Assembly: GCA_030674155.1 (NCBI GenBank)
Contig: CM060334.1
Location: 32,129,348-32,193,347 of the forward strand
Direction of reading: 5' to 3'
DNA length: 64,000 bases
DNA from: Stramonita haemastoma
Lineage: Eukaryota; Mollusca; Gastropoda; Neogastropoda; Muricidae
Shown: one piece after another, positions 20,989 to 33,692 of the stretch
Layout of the letters: the number at the start of each line of letters is the position of its first letter
Numbering within the stretch: position 1 is the first letter of the stretch
Position numbers and translations under genes: made by a program
Notes under the pieces: generated by a model
The model's input: the letters and a program-made list of their open reading frames with translations, nothing else
What the model was told of the DNA's origin: nothing
Database searches by the model: none

Positions 20989-23065
20989 TCTGTTACCTGG
21001 GACCTTAGAGAGAGAGGGAGAGAGAGAGCTCCTTTGCAGTGTTGGGTATCGCTGTGGAGAGTTTGTCGTGTTGTGTTCCTCAATGCTGGATGCTTGGGGG
21101 AACAATCAGCATCCAATGTGTGGCTGTGAGAGTTGTGGAGCGGTGGTGTTACTGTATGAGAAGGCATCTTGAGGTGGGTTCGTGCTTTCCGACATACCAC
21201 GGGTAGTGTGACACGATATTGAAAAGAATAGGATGTAACAAACCATGTGTGGGACAGGAAAGATGTTCAAGAGTCCATACTATGAGTATGATGTATATAT
21301 TCACACAAGTTTGATAGATCTGGGGGTTGTTTTTTTTGTTTTGTTGGTTTTTTTGGGGAGGGGCATGGCTTCAGTCTCATTAAATTCAAAACTTACAGTG
21401 TTTCTAAAGGAAGTGTTGCAAGGCCAGAAGCATGAGACATGGTCAAGCAGAATTTTGAGACCTGTCTCTGGCTATTCAGTGATTATGAGGAATCTTTGGA
21501 GTCCATGTAACAAAACTTTTCATAGGGGAATGTGCAATATTTTGACATGATTACAATATGCCTGCTCATGCACAAATCTATAAAAAAAAAATAAAAAAAG
21601 GATATATCATAACAACCTGTGATGTACATTAGGGGAGCATCTGCTTTTAATTTTTTTATAAAAAGGATAAAATTTTAAGATGCCCAGCTTGTTGTCTATG
21701 AACGGATGTTTAAAACACTATAATGTGACACAAACATTGTAACGGTCGATCTAAAATGTGTGAGTACCCAAGTAGACCTAAAGCAGGCTGTTGTGACTTC
21801 CTCCATGAATTTGGCATGTCTTTGGCCTTTTTTTTTTCAAACCAGCAGTGGGTATTTGAGAAATAGCCTGTTTTAAAGGCATCATACATAAAGCAACCAG
21901 TTTTGAAGTTTAGTGTGTGGTCAGTGTGACATGAAAAGTTTGCCTAACAGTTCTTCAGAGAGTATGTCACTTGAATGGAAGATCAGAAAATGTTTTGACA
22001 TGTGATGAACTTTCTGTTCATGCGAATACTGTCATCCAAGATTGTTTCTTCTTTTTTTTCCAATGCAGGATAAAGAGTGTTCTGAGAATATGAGATCAGA
22101 AACCAGTCTGTCGTGAGGTAAGGCCACACTGTTTGTTTGGAAAGTGATATAAAAGAGAGGTCATTTATGTTGACAAGGCATCTTCTGACACTGGGCAGTG
22201 TCACCCCAGCAGAATGGCTTTCATATCATGCAAATGTGTTGAGAGTGCTTGTTTAAAAGTGTCCAACACATTCTTTTTTGCATGTGAAAGGCACCTAGAA
22301 AACAGACTGTATTAGCATGAACACAAGATATTTGTGAGATGTAGGAGTTATAACAGACTGTATAAGCATGAACACAATATATTTGTGGGATAAGGGAGTC
22401 AGAAGAAATGATAGTGGACTTCAGATCATGTGATGATCTCATTTCACACACTCATGCCTGCCAAAGAGTTGGTCTTGACATAGACATTTCACTGGACTAT
22501 CAATGGCTCTGGAGCCATCCTTTGCAATAGAAAAGTGGTTATAGGTGTATCATTAATTTGGTGCTGAGGAGAGACTTCATTTGGAAAATAGGGTGATGGA
22601 AAAGGGTTTTTTTTTTCTTGCCAACATGCTAAAAATGCCATGCATAAGAAAGGAAGAAAAAGAAGAAAAAAAAGTGCACTGCATTGCAAAGATTAGACGC
22701 TGTCTTTGTGAGTGAAGATAATGTTTTTTACAATTTTTTTCTTCTTTTTTTGAAAATTTCGACTCGATTCACAAAAGCAAAGAGATGCTGCAGTATGAGC
22801 TAACAAAAATTCTCACTGCCCACTTTTACTGTCCTTTTCAGATTAAAAAAACACACATCGTAGTTGATGAGGAATGGGCAAAGATGATGATGTGTCAGAG
22901 CTTCAGTAATATGTTCTTACCTGTACATCTCAGGACAATTAGTAAATCTTCAGCGGATTTTTTTTTTCCACATTATTTTTAGAACTGTTGAAGAGTTTGG
23001 TTGCACCAAACATGCTGTAAGCAGGGAAATCCTAGATCATCAAGGCTTTCACAGCTTTTAGATGT

Positions 23066-23195
23066 TAATAATAATAATAATAATATATGGGATTTATATA
23101 GCGCTAAATCTTGTAGAGTACACAAATCAAAGCGCTTTCATTCAAATTAGTCACATGCATTCAACCGTTTACATAAAAATTAACAAATTACATGT

Positions 23196-23251
<56 letters not shown>

Positions 23252-23256
23252 CACAC

Positions 23257-23335
<79 letters not shown>
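23066..23335. repeat. TAA patch and long CA microsatellite
   Basis: (TAA)6 at 23067-23084, then a CA array from 23193 to 23333 with two AACACACAAC interruptions. Frames through it are artefacts. 23336-26930 shows no gene that I can support. Confidence 0.97.
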
Positions 23336-23337
<2 letters not shown>

Positions 23338-24999
23338 CAAGGTGACTGGGATGGAGGAGACTGATAAGAGTAGGAACAGATGTGAGGTGCTGTGCTATGA
23401 TTTAAGAAGAACATAGGTAGAAAACAAATGTGTCTTTAGTTTGAATTTGAATGTTGCTTCTGATAGGAAAGAGAGGACAATAAAGCCTCCATACAGATAG
23501 TAAATACCAGGAAATACGGATAGGAAAAGCTGTAGAATAAGTTTGCCAAAGTGGGTCGAGTTCAATTAAAAAAAAAAACTACCCGCATGAACCACAGTGT
23601 TTCTGAACCTGGATCGTGTGGAGTGAAATGTTCCATCCTGATGGACCACTGTGTATGTCTTGAAGAAGGCTGTCTCACATTTGGTATTTTTGAATCAGGA
23701 GCAGCCAGTGATTCAAACGTTGTCTCATGGGTGATATAGTTGTGTTGTTGGTGATTATTGTTGTTTTCTTGTGATCTTTGGTCTTCTTTTTCCCTCTCCC
23801 AGAGTATTCTGTTCCTATCACTCAATGACAGATGTCCCCTCAAAATGTTAATTGCTCTGTTTCTGGATGATGGTCAGCCTAGGGAATTTCAGTTTCACTC
23901 ACAGGATCGCCTAGTAGCGCATTTTGAAGTTTGTTATCAAATTTTTAGAGAATACATTCTCGAAGTCTGGCTCAGGTCAGATGCTTTGTCAGTTATTGAT
24001 GTAAGCAAAGTGTTGAAACCTACATTAAAATGAATATAATGTTGTAAAATGTTATGTTAAAATTGTCTTCAGCCGTGACAAGCTCCTAGCATATCAACTC
24101 CTAAAAAAAAATCCTATAAGGTCAGAATATGGCTGCCAATAGGGTGAGGTATTTGAACAAGAGTTTTAAATGCGAACTTCTCATCCTGTGTGTATACTTT
24201 GTCTCACAGTGATTCCCAGGTGGGATGAGTGAGTGAACCTGCATGACCCCCAGAGTGTTATGCTGGGGAAGAAGCAACAACAATACCAACAGCCACGATG
24301 GGATATGCCTTTCTTATGTGCTCAGCATTAACATAATTATGTCCACTGTCAAATCCATTTTCCCTAAGAACCAGTCCATTTTCATGCTGTTTTATAATTG
24401 GTGTATACTGAAGAGTGTGTGTGTCTGACTGTCTGTGTGAGTGCTGTCTATGTGTGCGCATGCTTGGAAGAAGTAATATATCGGTAAAACCAAAACTAGA
24501 TTTGATTTTGTATAATGATTTTTTTTTTCTAAGGATGTGTGACAGCTTTCAGCAAGGGCCATCTTGGTGATTGTGTCTGACATAATGCCATTATTTTCAG
24601 AACAAAGAAGTCAGACAATTCACAATTAAAATGTTGAATCTGTTTACTAACAAACATCTCATGTTGGTAATAATCATTTTTACCAATGAAAAGGCTGTAA
24701 AACTTGATCATCAGAATGTGTTCATCTTGTTATGGTCGTTGATTTTCTGTCATTGCTGTGGAGGACACACCAAGCGTGTGAAACAGAATTGTACTGTTGT
24801 ATAATTTCATTGAAACCACACACACATTGTATTGCACCAATATGTTTTTTCTCTCTCATCATGTGTCACTGTTCTTGATGACAAATAAAGATGTACTGTT
24901 GGTGATTATGTGTTTGTTCTACCTTGAACCTGTTTTTTCTTCCACCTGGAACCATGTTGTTTGTAATATATACATGTTTTGTGTACACACATGCTCATT

Positions 25000-26930
25000 T
25001 GCTCATGGTCGCTACTTCAATTTTTAGGAACACATGAAAAAGGCTTTGCCATCAAACTGTGACTGGTGTTATATAAGTCATTTTATTGGGTCTCCTCTTT
25101 AAATGGTATACTGCGGAGGGAGACATTGTGACATTTTTCATACTGACTCTTTCCCCAGAGTCAGAATGTGGCAAAAACGGTCGCATACACAAAATCTCAC
25201 CATCAATAAACCTCGGAGCTCTAGGCAAGAAATTTTAAAAAACCCACAAAGAACCCCACAGACTGTACAGCAGTATACATCTGTATCATCCACACATGGG
25301 TCATAATTAGCCTTTATTTTTAAAGAATGATGGGATTTCGTGTGTGTAAAATGTTTAATGTGCATTCATTCACACAGGTCATCTTTAAATGTTATCTTTT
25401 CTGATGAGCTGACAGAAAAAAAAAGTTAAAGCCAATGTTAACTTTGGGACAACCCCTCTCAGTCAAGAAACTTAATGTTCACACATGCACAGCAAATGTT
25501 ATGAGGTCATGACTCTGATGATAAGGATAAAGTTTTAAGGTGTTCATATAAATCTGCTGCTTTGGTGTAAGAGTCTGCTTTAATTTTGATTGGTTTGTCA
25601 TACCTGCACAGCTTTGTGCTATGGAGCTGTAGAGATATGGGATGATTAGGGAGGAGGAAGGATGAGGACAAGTCTGTCTACATAATTAATTATTCACTGA
25701 GAAATCAAGCCCCACAGTCCCCTTCTAACAGATTAAGACCTTTTATTTTAGTTGACTTTTTCATTATTTATGGCAACAAGTTAGTATTCTGTGAGTTGAA
25801 TTGATTGGTTTCATTTGTTTATGTATGTTTGTAGGAAGTAATGACTTGGACTTGTAGTAAATAAAACAAAATCCTGCACTTTACATCATTGTATCGTACT
25901 CAGAAGGAAATTGCAAAAATCACAAAATATAATCATGCATAAAAATAGTTGGGGGCATGGAGAGATATGTCAGAATATTTCATCATCTGGAAGTGATCAT
26001 AATAAACCTTTGGATTGTTTGGACTGGTTTTTAACTAGCATTCCCCAAATTAAAATGCGGCTACCTTTAAGGTAGCAAAAGCAGCCAGATATGCAAAGTA
26101 TCATTTTAACCTTGGAACTGAGGAACAGAAAACCCCCCACCCCCCCCCCAAAGCTATATCAGTAATATCTGCTCTTCTTTGACATGTAGTGCTATAACAA
26201 TGATTATATTTTTTCAACATTTGTCCATATTCTCACTCCTTAGGTATGGTACAGCTTTGAATGTCTTTACCCCTTGAATATTCTTATCACCAGTTTTTAA
26301 TTTGTGTATCATCTTTTTGTTGTTGTTTTTTAAAGTCATTGCCTATTAGTAAGATTTTGGTTGTTTTTGTTATAGTATTTTGTGGTTTAAAAACAAACAA
26401 ACTTTATCATGTATAAATTAAAACAGTGTAGAAAAGCCATGCATTTGACTAAAATTTTTAGGATGGATTGCATGTCTTACTTTATTTGTTGTATTTTTTT
26501 TGTTTTTGTTTTTTGTATTGGTTTTTTCTTTTGAGTTTGATACTATGATAGTTTAATCCATATAATCTTGGTATATATTGGTTGAAATGATTGGGGTGGG
26601 AAGTATGTGAAAGTAGCATAACAAAGAGTGAAAATCAGTGGTTGAAGGTTTTCATGTTCAAACGACAATCAGTAAGTTTTGGGGGTTTTTGTTCATCTTT
26701 TCTGTTTTACAGTACAAATTCTTATTGTTGTTGCTTTTGTGTTATCTTTTCTGTTTTCAGTCATTATAGTTGTTTTTGTTGTTCATTCTTTTCTGTTTGA
26801 CAGTTATTATTGTTGGTGGTTAGGGGATGAAGAAGTATCATGACTGGACAGCTTATTCGCACCTCATTCCCTTTCCAGTATGTTTTCTGATTGTCAAAGT
26901 TTATGACTGTACTAATTTCTTTATTGTTGA
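25000..26930. other. Non-coding stretch, nothing recognised
   Basis: AT-rich, T-biased on the + strand, with short homopolymers and a poly-C patch near 26135-26150. No open frame with recognisable protein features, no tRNA-like boxes and no repeat unit visible by eye. A polyadenylation-like 'taaataaaac' at about 25858 is weak. Confidence 0.4.
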
Positions 26931-26939
26931 TTAACTTTT

Positions 26940-27190
26940 GTTTTGCTCAGATGGACCCTAAACTTTTCAGCATGCTAATTATATTAATTTTGTTTTGCTC
27001 GATAGGACCTAACCTTTTTTCAGATGCCAAATTATATTAACTTTTGTTTCTGCTCGATTGACCCTAACCTTTTTCAGCATGCAAATTTTCACTTTTGTTG
27101 TCAGATAGGACCCTAACCTTTTTTCAGCATGCAATTTTACTTTGTTTGCTCAGATGACCTAACTTTTTCAGCAGCAAATTATACTAAACA
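26940..27190 (+). repeat. Degenerate 52-bp tandem repeat, about 5 copies
   Basis: Units contain 'gctcagatggaccctaa', 'cctttttcagcatgc' and 'aattatattaacttttgtt'. Five 'aac(c)ttttt(t)cag'-like blocks lie at about 26958, 27009, 27066, 27115 and 27159. Copies have many single-base gaps, more than substitutions, which could reflect age or low-accuracy reads. Confidence 0.85.
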
Positions 27191-28474
27191 TACAAACTTT
27201 GTAGCTGCCAACCCTTAAGATCCAGAAATGGAACTAGGTAGGTTAAAGGAGCAAGCTTTTCATCTCTTGACAAAGATGATGTAGTCAGGGAAAAATGGTG
27301 TGTCCTGCTTTGAAACAAAATGGCCATAGGTGGAAACCAAAAGTACAGTGATAACCTATCACATCTGCTTTCATACAGGTAGTACAAAATCAGACAATAA
27401 AATCATTTAGAGATGCGTGTTGACCACCAGTTGCACTGATTTATTTTATAGCAACAAGTCCAAGTAAGTGTCAGATGTGTGGCAGGACTCAAGAGTTGGC
27501 TACCGCTTCACGGCTGTCTGCTATTTTCTGCAGGTCAAAACTGTTATAACATGTTAACAGAAACACTTTTGTTATTGATTTTCTTCCTTCCCCACAGTCG
27601 AAATGCAGCTACCTTAATGGTGGGTAAAATCGTCACCATCTCACCATAGGTGAACCTCAAAGCTTGCCCAAGAAACAAGAAGAAAAAAACTTCTCTGGTC
27701 TTGTCTTTAAACTCGTCTTTTGTCAGTTACCTGGCATTTGTTGTTATGAATTATGATAGACACAAATCCATCCAGGTAAGATGATTGATAATCATCATTT
27801 CCCTAAATGTAATGTGCAGTCTCTGCTACTCCTAGTTTTGTCTACATATATACGGGTTCATTTTCTGCAGGGTTTTCTTTTTTTTTTTTTTGAATCAATA
27901 AAATCAGAAAAACAGAATCACAGCAAGAAATTATAAAAAAAAAATGGGGGAAAAGAGGACTGGTTGGCAGCTATGAAAATCTCTCTTAGAATCCATCATT
28001 TACTTCAGGGATATTAGCTCCGAATGGAAGATAAAGTTGAAGTAGGAAAAGCTTTAACAAAGCTTTAACACTTTAAATTAAACAAGAAAGAAAAAAATCC
28101 ATTAGAAAAAGGCTCCAGTTGTTGAACTCTTAGTTTTAAAAATGATTACCAAGCGACTGACATATCTGAAGATTCATCAGTTATGTATTTCAGTTCTCAC
28201 TTGATACTACTGTAGTTTGGTGGCTTACCATGAGCATTATATCATTGATACTGCTTTGTGTCAGGGAAGAGTTCTGTTGATTGAAGGTAAAAAAAAAAAA
28301 AAATTTCTAAACTAGGATATGAGGAAAAATGTGGATCAAAGTTTTGTTCTAGTCTCATGGTGACCCATTGTTCAGGTTCCCCATACATAGCTGCGTTCCT
28401 GCGTAGTGAAAGTGGGGTTGTGGTGTATCTCTAGGGCCTTCGGGGTTGGGGGTTCACAGGAGAATGTTGTTAGA
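27191..28474. other. Non-coding stretch, nothing recognised
   Basis: AT-rich with short poly-A runs (28289-28303) and poly-T (27881-27891). No credible ORF, tRNA-like box or repeat unit seen. Confidence 0.4.
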
Positions 28475-28755
28475 GGGATGTTGTGGTGGTCACCACCCCG
28501 GGTGGTGACTCAGTCTGGCTCTGCGGCTGACCTATAACTGTCGTTTGTAGGGGGCTTAGTAGATGGTGTCCTGTGTATGTTAACTCCCAACAGGCACCAC
28601 TGAACACCACCACAGTGACCCATCGCAGTGCAGGCCCCTCTGGCTGGTGGGGACTTGAGGATGCAACGTAACGAACCTGGGTATGGCTGAGGAGGATAGA
28701 TTGACATGAGCGGTGTGGGAGCAGCAGCAGGGCAAGAAGTGTCAGAGAGGTGGAA
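28475..28755 (+). repeat. Dispersed repeat family 2, copy B
   Basis: Matches 17036-17370 over most of its length in the same orientation: 'gggatgttgtggtggtc', 'ctgtcgtttgtagggggctt', 'ggtgtcctgtgtatgtta' and 'cactgaacaccaccacagtg'. It is shortened by about 40 bases in the middle and ends in AAATAAAAAAAAATTT. It looks like an older deleted copy. Confidence 0.85.
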
Positions 28756-29537
28756 ATAAAAAAAAATTTAATTGTCAGATAAAAAGGAAAAGGTTTTAAA
28801 GATATATATATATATTTTTTAAAGAAAACGGTTTTAAAACACAAATTGAAAAATGAAAGAAAAAAGTGAAAGCAAAATAAAGCCAAAATTTCCATTGTGT
28901 AATTTATACATGTGGATTGCATTGCTCCATATTATGGTAAGTAATGCATATCTGGACTGCCTGTGATGTTCAATTTATTGGTGCACATTATTCACACTAC
29001 TCCCTCTGTTTTTTTGTTTTTGTTTTAATTTGTAATGGTCTATGAGGGATGTTCCAAAATTTCTCAAGACTCCAGGCTTCTACCAATACACCATCAGTGA
29101 CACAACTAGGTAATCAAATGGAAGCCTTCCGCGATTTTCATTACTGAATGCTTTTAGCCTAAGTTTTTCACTGGCGTTGATTGTGAAAGTTCCTGAGGAA
29201 GCACTATTTGGAATCACACATGGAGCTCACAAATCGTGTTTCCCTGGCCATGGTACTTGATCCTTGTGTTATTTATGTAAGGCCTGTTTGTTCATCTTTG
29301 AATGGATCTGAAAGGTCAACTTACGGCCACTTCCAGTGTCGGCTTCTGAAGGGCAGTCAGCCCCAGAAAAGTATGAAAAAGGCAACAGCCTTGGATTGAG
29401 GAGCACTGCCAAGGCCATGAAGAAAACCTTGTGATGAACAGCAGCAAAACAGACCACCTGATGATGATAGGCTTCACAGCACAAAACGGGGACAAAGATG
29501 GACTCTGCCTCCACAGGAGATCACCCACACAGCTACT

Positions 29538-29805
29538 TAGAATTGACAAACAGGGACAAAGAGGAAGCCACAGAATCACCACACGTTCTCGAATTGACAA
29601 AACGGGACAAAAGGATCACCACACAGTTCTACTAGAATTGACAAAACGGGACAAAGAGGGACACTGCCTCACAGAAGATCCACCATACAGTTCTGCTAGA
29701 ATTGACAAAATGGGGACAAAGATGGACACTGCCTCACAGAAGATCCACCACAGAGATCTGCTAGAATTGACACTCACAGAAGATCCAGCAACGGGTCCAT
29801 CCTAC
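29538..29805 (+). repeat. Tandem repeat with 'agaattgacaaa' units
   Basis: Five units starting at about 29539, 29590, 29634, 29698 and 29763. Each begins gaattgacaaa(a), then gggacaaag, and several continue with 'cactgcctcacagaagatcc'. Unit length is 44-65 bases. It directly precedes the decayed reverse transcriptase, so it may be part of, or have grown beside, that element. Confidence 0.85.
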
Positions 29806-30720
29806 AGTAGTGAAAGCAGCATTCAGACTGTTGAAGAACGGTAAGTCAGAGGGAATAGACATCATCCCAGTACAACCATCCCATTCTGAAGAAAAAACAA
29901 AGCAGCAGTCCATTTGTTGCAGAAGTGTTTGTTGGAGAGAATAGACAATATCCCAGCAGATTTAAGTACAAGCAGGGAGAGACCATGATATGCGCCTTAC
30001 TTAACTAATAATCTGCAAGAAGATGCAACAGACAGGCAAGTGGCCCACACTGTGGACAAGGTAGCTAGACATCACAATGTCATTGCCAACTGCTGCGCAA
30101 TAATTCTCATATGCCACCCAAGCAAAGTCATGCTGAAGAACTTACTTAAGGCAATATAGGTAGGTAAAAGGCTGGACAGTATCAATGCCAACCTGATCAA
30201 AGTTGTTCAGTAGCTCTGCAACAAGGCCATGGCACAGTTTACTTCAGCAGTAATATTGGAGGCTGGTTCAAGACTACAACTGCAGCAAGGCTGCTTGCTC
30301 TCACCTACCTCAACATCTTCCTTCAGAGGACCATGGCTGATGCACTGGAAAATCATGAAGGAACGTCAACAGTGAAGACAGAGCAATCCCCATCTATTTA
30401 GCTTATGACATTATTGAGAACCTTAAGGGTGGGGAAAAAAGGAACCGGAAAATTTGGTGGAATGCATAGACAAGACCCGACCAGACTCATATATGGCATG
30501 GAAATAAATGCTTCAAAAGAAATAAACTGATGACCAACATCACTGGCATTGACATTAAAGGAAATGGCAAGAAAGTGGAAACTGCCCCATCTGGAAGCAG
30601 TTGTAACAGACTAAGGAAGAAAGCCTGAGCTGGCTAAGACAGTCCTACAAGGCACAGTGCATGGAGGGAGAATGAGAGGAAGACTCGGCTTACCATGCCT
30701 AAGGATGAGTACAGACCGCA
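29805..30720 (+). pseudogene. Decayed non-LTR reverse transcriptase relic
   Basis: Read across several frames on the + strand, it shows the order of blocks seen in a widespread invertebrate LINE family. There is LLKNGKSEGID followed by IP near 29820-29870, an ICHPSKVML-like block near 30110-30140, a LQQGCLLSPTYLNIFL-like block near 30278-30320 (equivalent to the RT RQGxxLSPxLFNIFLE motif), an ADALENHEGT-like segment near 30330-30365, a YGMEINASK-like segment near 30490-30520, and a LAKTVLQGTVHGG-like C-terminal block near 30630-30665. Stops and frameshifts are frequent and the catalytic YADD region is not recognisable. It is long dead and diverged from the LINE at 910-10146, which belongs to a different clade. 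No ends or target-site duplication could be found. Confidence 0.8.
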
Positions 30721-31037
30721 GAATATATAACGTAAAACAGAGCTTGAAACATAAAGCCTATCCTCTTCAGCTGACTGAGAATGATAATTATACATGGAAA
30801 TTTTATGGTGCTGAATCTTGTGAAGCAAATATAGCCGATAGCTGAATCACTGTCATTGGAAGTTCCCCTGATGGACGCACACCACAGTGATAAGCAGAAG
30901 AGTAGGATAGAGGGTGCCTGACAATGCATGAGAAATCAGACCATGGACATTCTGAATCTATATGCAAGAGCACTTTACTATTGAGCACTGGAAAAGAAAT
31001 GGTGACCCTATCCATCACCAGATCAGAGCTTAGTCTT

Positions 31038-31190
31038 AAAATTTCCTATGAGAGTCTTGATCTTTCAGAACATGTCGTAAGAAAAAGATGTAAAATTCCC
31101 TTATGAGAGTCTTGGATCTTTCAGAACATGGTTAGTTAAGAAAAAGATGTAAAATTTCCTTTATGAGAGTCTTGGATCTTTCAGAACATC
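31038..31190 (+). repeat. Three-copy tandem repeat, 54-59 bp
   Basis: Units aaaatttcct(t)tatgagagtctt(g)gatctttcagaacat followed by gtaagaaaaagatgt-type linkers start at about 31038, 31092 and 31151. They are nearly identical. The array lies where base-strand bias of the window changes. Confidence 0.9.
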
Positions 31191-32563
31191 CCTCAAATGA
31201 CCTGTGTTTTTTTTAAACTCATTTCAAGGCACACATATTCTAACAAACACAGAGTTTAATTTCTTCAGAGCATTTTATTTTACTAATTCAAAAATGACTA
31301 CAGGAAAAATGAGCAAACCTGATTTAAAATGGCATTTTCATTCAAATATGATAATTTATACAAAGCTACATAACCAATCCAGGAGAAGTTCTACTGTAAA
31401 GAATATCACACTGTCCACACTGAAAATTATACACTATTAACACACTGACAGGTCAGTTCTGCATACAGCACAACATACATAATTCTACTTGCATTCAATT
31501 CACAATCCACAAAATCTACTGACAGTTAACACTATGATCTTGCAAGCTTCTAAACAGTCATGGTTTTGATGGTTTACAACAACAAAAAACCACATACAGT
31601 ACACACAAAAATTCCCCCCCACCCCTTCAATTATTTTTTAAAGGTAACAAAACAAAAAAAAACCTGTAGCAACCAAACCCAAAAGCTATGTCCATACAGT
31701 AATAAACTAGATTGTATGCATCTGTTCACCATTATGCATAAATGAAAACAAAAATCACACTATACTGTACCCTTGAAACCGATGACACTGCTGACATACT
31801 GCTTAAGGATATCTTGGTCCCACTTTACCTTGACAACACTTTAAGACAAATTTTTTTGCAGTTTTAATTTCATCTGAATACACATTTCTGTACACGTTTT
31901 AATAAGGAATATTGTTAATTGTAATTAATATGCACAGAATATTGGACTGATCACAATATCATATCAGATCACATGATAATTTTCAAATGCAAATGACATA
32001 GTAACATTCAAACCCATAAGATACAGTTAGCAACATTCAAACCTAAAATAAAAAATGATGTTGTTAGGAATGAAGGAAAAAATGACAGCAACATTCAAAC
32101 CCCAGCCATTCTAGTCCCTGCTCATTCTGTGGTCATTTTTTTCAAGTCGCTACTTTCCAGCTAGTACAAAGAAAGAAGTGTACAGGGCACAAATTTTAAC
32201 AATAATAGCACTTTCTGCTACTAATCAATGTCTGTCTTACCAGGTGTCAGGAATGTGGCAGGACAAAGCTAATTTTTTTTAATGTAGTTTTTATGTAATG
32301 TACTCCATATTTGGCACACAAATGGACAAAAGAACCTTGGCAGATTCCTTTCTCTTGTTGCTTCTTAATCTTAATTTTATAAAGGATCTTTTTGAATATG
32401 GCATCCAAGAGTAACATATCATATCAGTTAATTTAATCACACCAAAAGAAATTTCCTACATTTTAAATCCTCTTCCTAAGAAATATTGTTTTGTATTGTA
32501 TCGATTCACATGATTTCAGTAGAAAAGTTTGTTTTGTAAGTGGGACACTTGCAGCGTGAAAAG

Positions 32564-32755
32564 CTCCACCCTCCATGTGCCTTATATAGGGTTCAGAATT
32601 GCCCCACTGAGAACAGTCACTGCAATTTCAACCATGAGAAATGCCTTGCTTCATAGTATTGGAAAATACTATTTCAGAAAGTGCCAGTGAGCTGTCACTG
32701 GGACAATTCTGAACCCTATATAAGGCACATATGGACGAAGGAGGGTGGGGTGGAG
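32564..32755. repeat. Inverted repeat with perfect 26-base arms
   Basis: The arm tgtgccttatatagggttc...g at 32576-32601 is the exact reverse complement of 32704-32729. Imperfect pairing extends outwards (ctccaccctcc against ggagggtggggtggag) and inwards, so most of about 190 bases can fold back. This is the architecture of a MITE or foldback element; no target duplication was identified. Confidence 0.85.
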
Positions 32756-33200
32756 GCTACAAATAATAAAAGTTCTGTTTTCCATCATGACTTGAGTGAG
32801 TTCATTTGAATGAATAAGTGTGATTTTTTTTGGTTTAGTGCGGGGAGGACACTCTGAATCGCGAATTTCGACTTAGTACAGTTTTTAGGGCCATGTTTAG
32901 GTGCTTGTTGAGGGAAAAATCACTAGAAAATTTGTCTGTTGTGAAAGAAATATTGTATATCATTCAAAAATAAAACAAATGAACACCATTATAAATTGAA
33001 ATGATTTTTTTTATTGACGTTTGAAAGAGCAGAGAAAATTGGGTGGTGGGATGACCAGCAAAAAAAAAAAAAAAAAAAAAAAAGTGGGAGGGACGAGAAA
33101 ATTGGACTATCTCCAAGTTTGTGATTTTTTCGTCCCTCCCGGTGGTAAAAATTTAGTCCCATAATTAATTACTTGGCGCGAAGATTTTTCTGACCTCCCC

Positions 33201-33391
33201 ATGCAAAGCGATCACGGATACCTACCCATCTACTGCAGGGCAACGTTGAATCAGACCTCCTTTCATTTTATAACACACCTTAACATTTTATGTTAAGGTG
33301 CGTTATAAATAGAATAATAGAATGACAGCAGGTATGTCCAATTCAAAGTTATCCTGCATTAGATAGGTAGGTATTGGTGATCGCTTTGCAT
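33201..33391. repeat. Imperfect inverted repeat, about 190 bp
   Basis: Left arm atgcaaagcgatcac at 33201 pairs with gtgatcgctttgcat ending at 33391, and similarity continues inward through 'tacctaccc' and 'tgcagg' to an inner palindrome, accttaacat/atgttaaggt, around 33278-33299. Arm identity is well below 100 percent, so this is an old foldback element. Confidence 0.8.
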
Positions 33392-33577
33392 ATCCTTGGC
33401 TGTTAAAACATGCATGTAGCATACTCTGAGGAATTTTCTGGACTACAAGGCAACACCTTTCCTCCCTAACTGTGGATACTCTCATCTTAAAATTTCATAA
33501 ACAGACACCCTAAAAATGGAAAGCAACACCCTCTTCTTCAAACGCACTGCTCTAGTGCACCCCAGATTTTTGGTAAT

Positions 33578-33692
33578 GTGCACCATTGCTCAAAGGAAAG
33601 ACAGCATCTGATGATGATAAATGGAAAGTCAAAATTGAATTCAGCTAAATCTCATCAGATGCTGTCTTTCCTTTGAGCAAACAATGGTGCAC
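33578..33692. repeat. Inverted repeat, about 37-base arms
   Basis: 'gtgcaccattg...ctcaaaggaaagacagcatctgatga' at 33578-33614 is mirrored by 'tcatcagatgctgtctttcctttgagc...caatggtgcac' at 33652-33692, with a 3-4 base gap difference and a loop of about 37 bases. It is the third hairpin within 1.1 kb. Confidence 0.87.

Larger units (their letters stand above)
20660..25000 (+). other. Probable receptor 3' UTR and downstream DNA
   Basis: No further receptor exon is seen after the stop at 20659. The stretch is T/G-rich on the + strand and has no credible protein ORF. A candidate poly-A signal aataaa lies at 24884-24889, followed by a GT/T-rich stretch, but many A/T hexamers occur and the true end is unknown. 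It contains the dispersed repeat at 20895-20988 and the CA tract at 23190-23335. Confidence 0.35.

Noticed and set aside
23758..24033. + strand frame of 91 residues
   Set aside because: No recognisable domain, no splice-site context and no conserved motif; most likely chance in 3' flank DNA.
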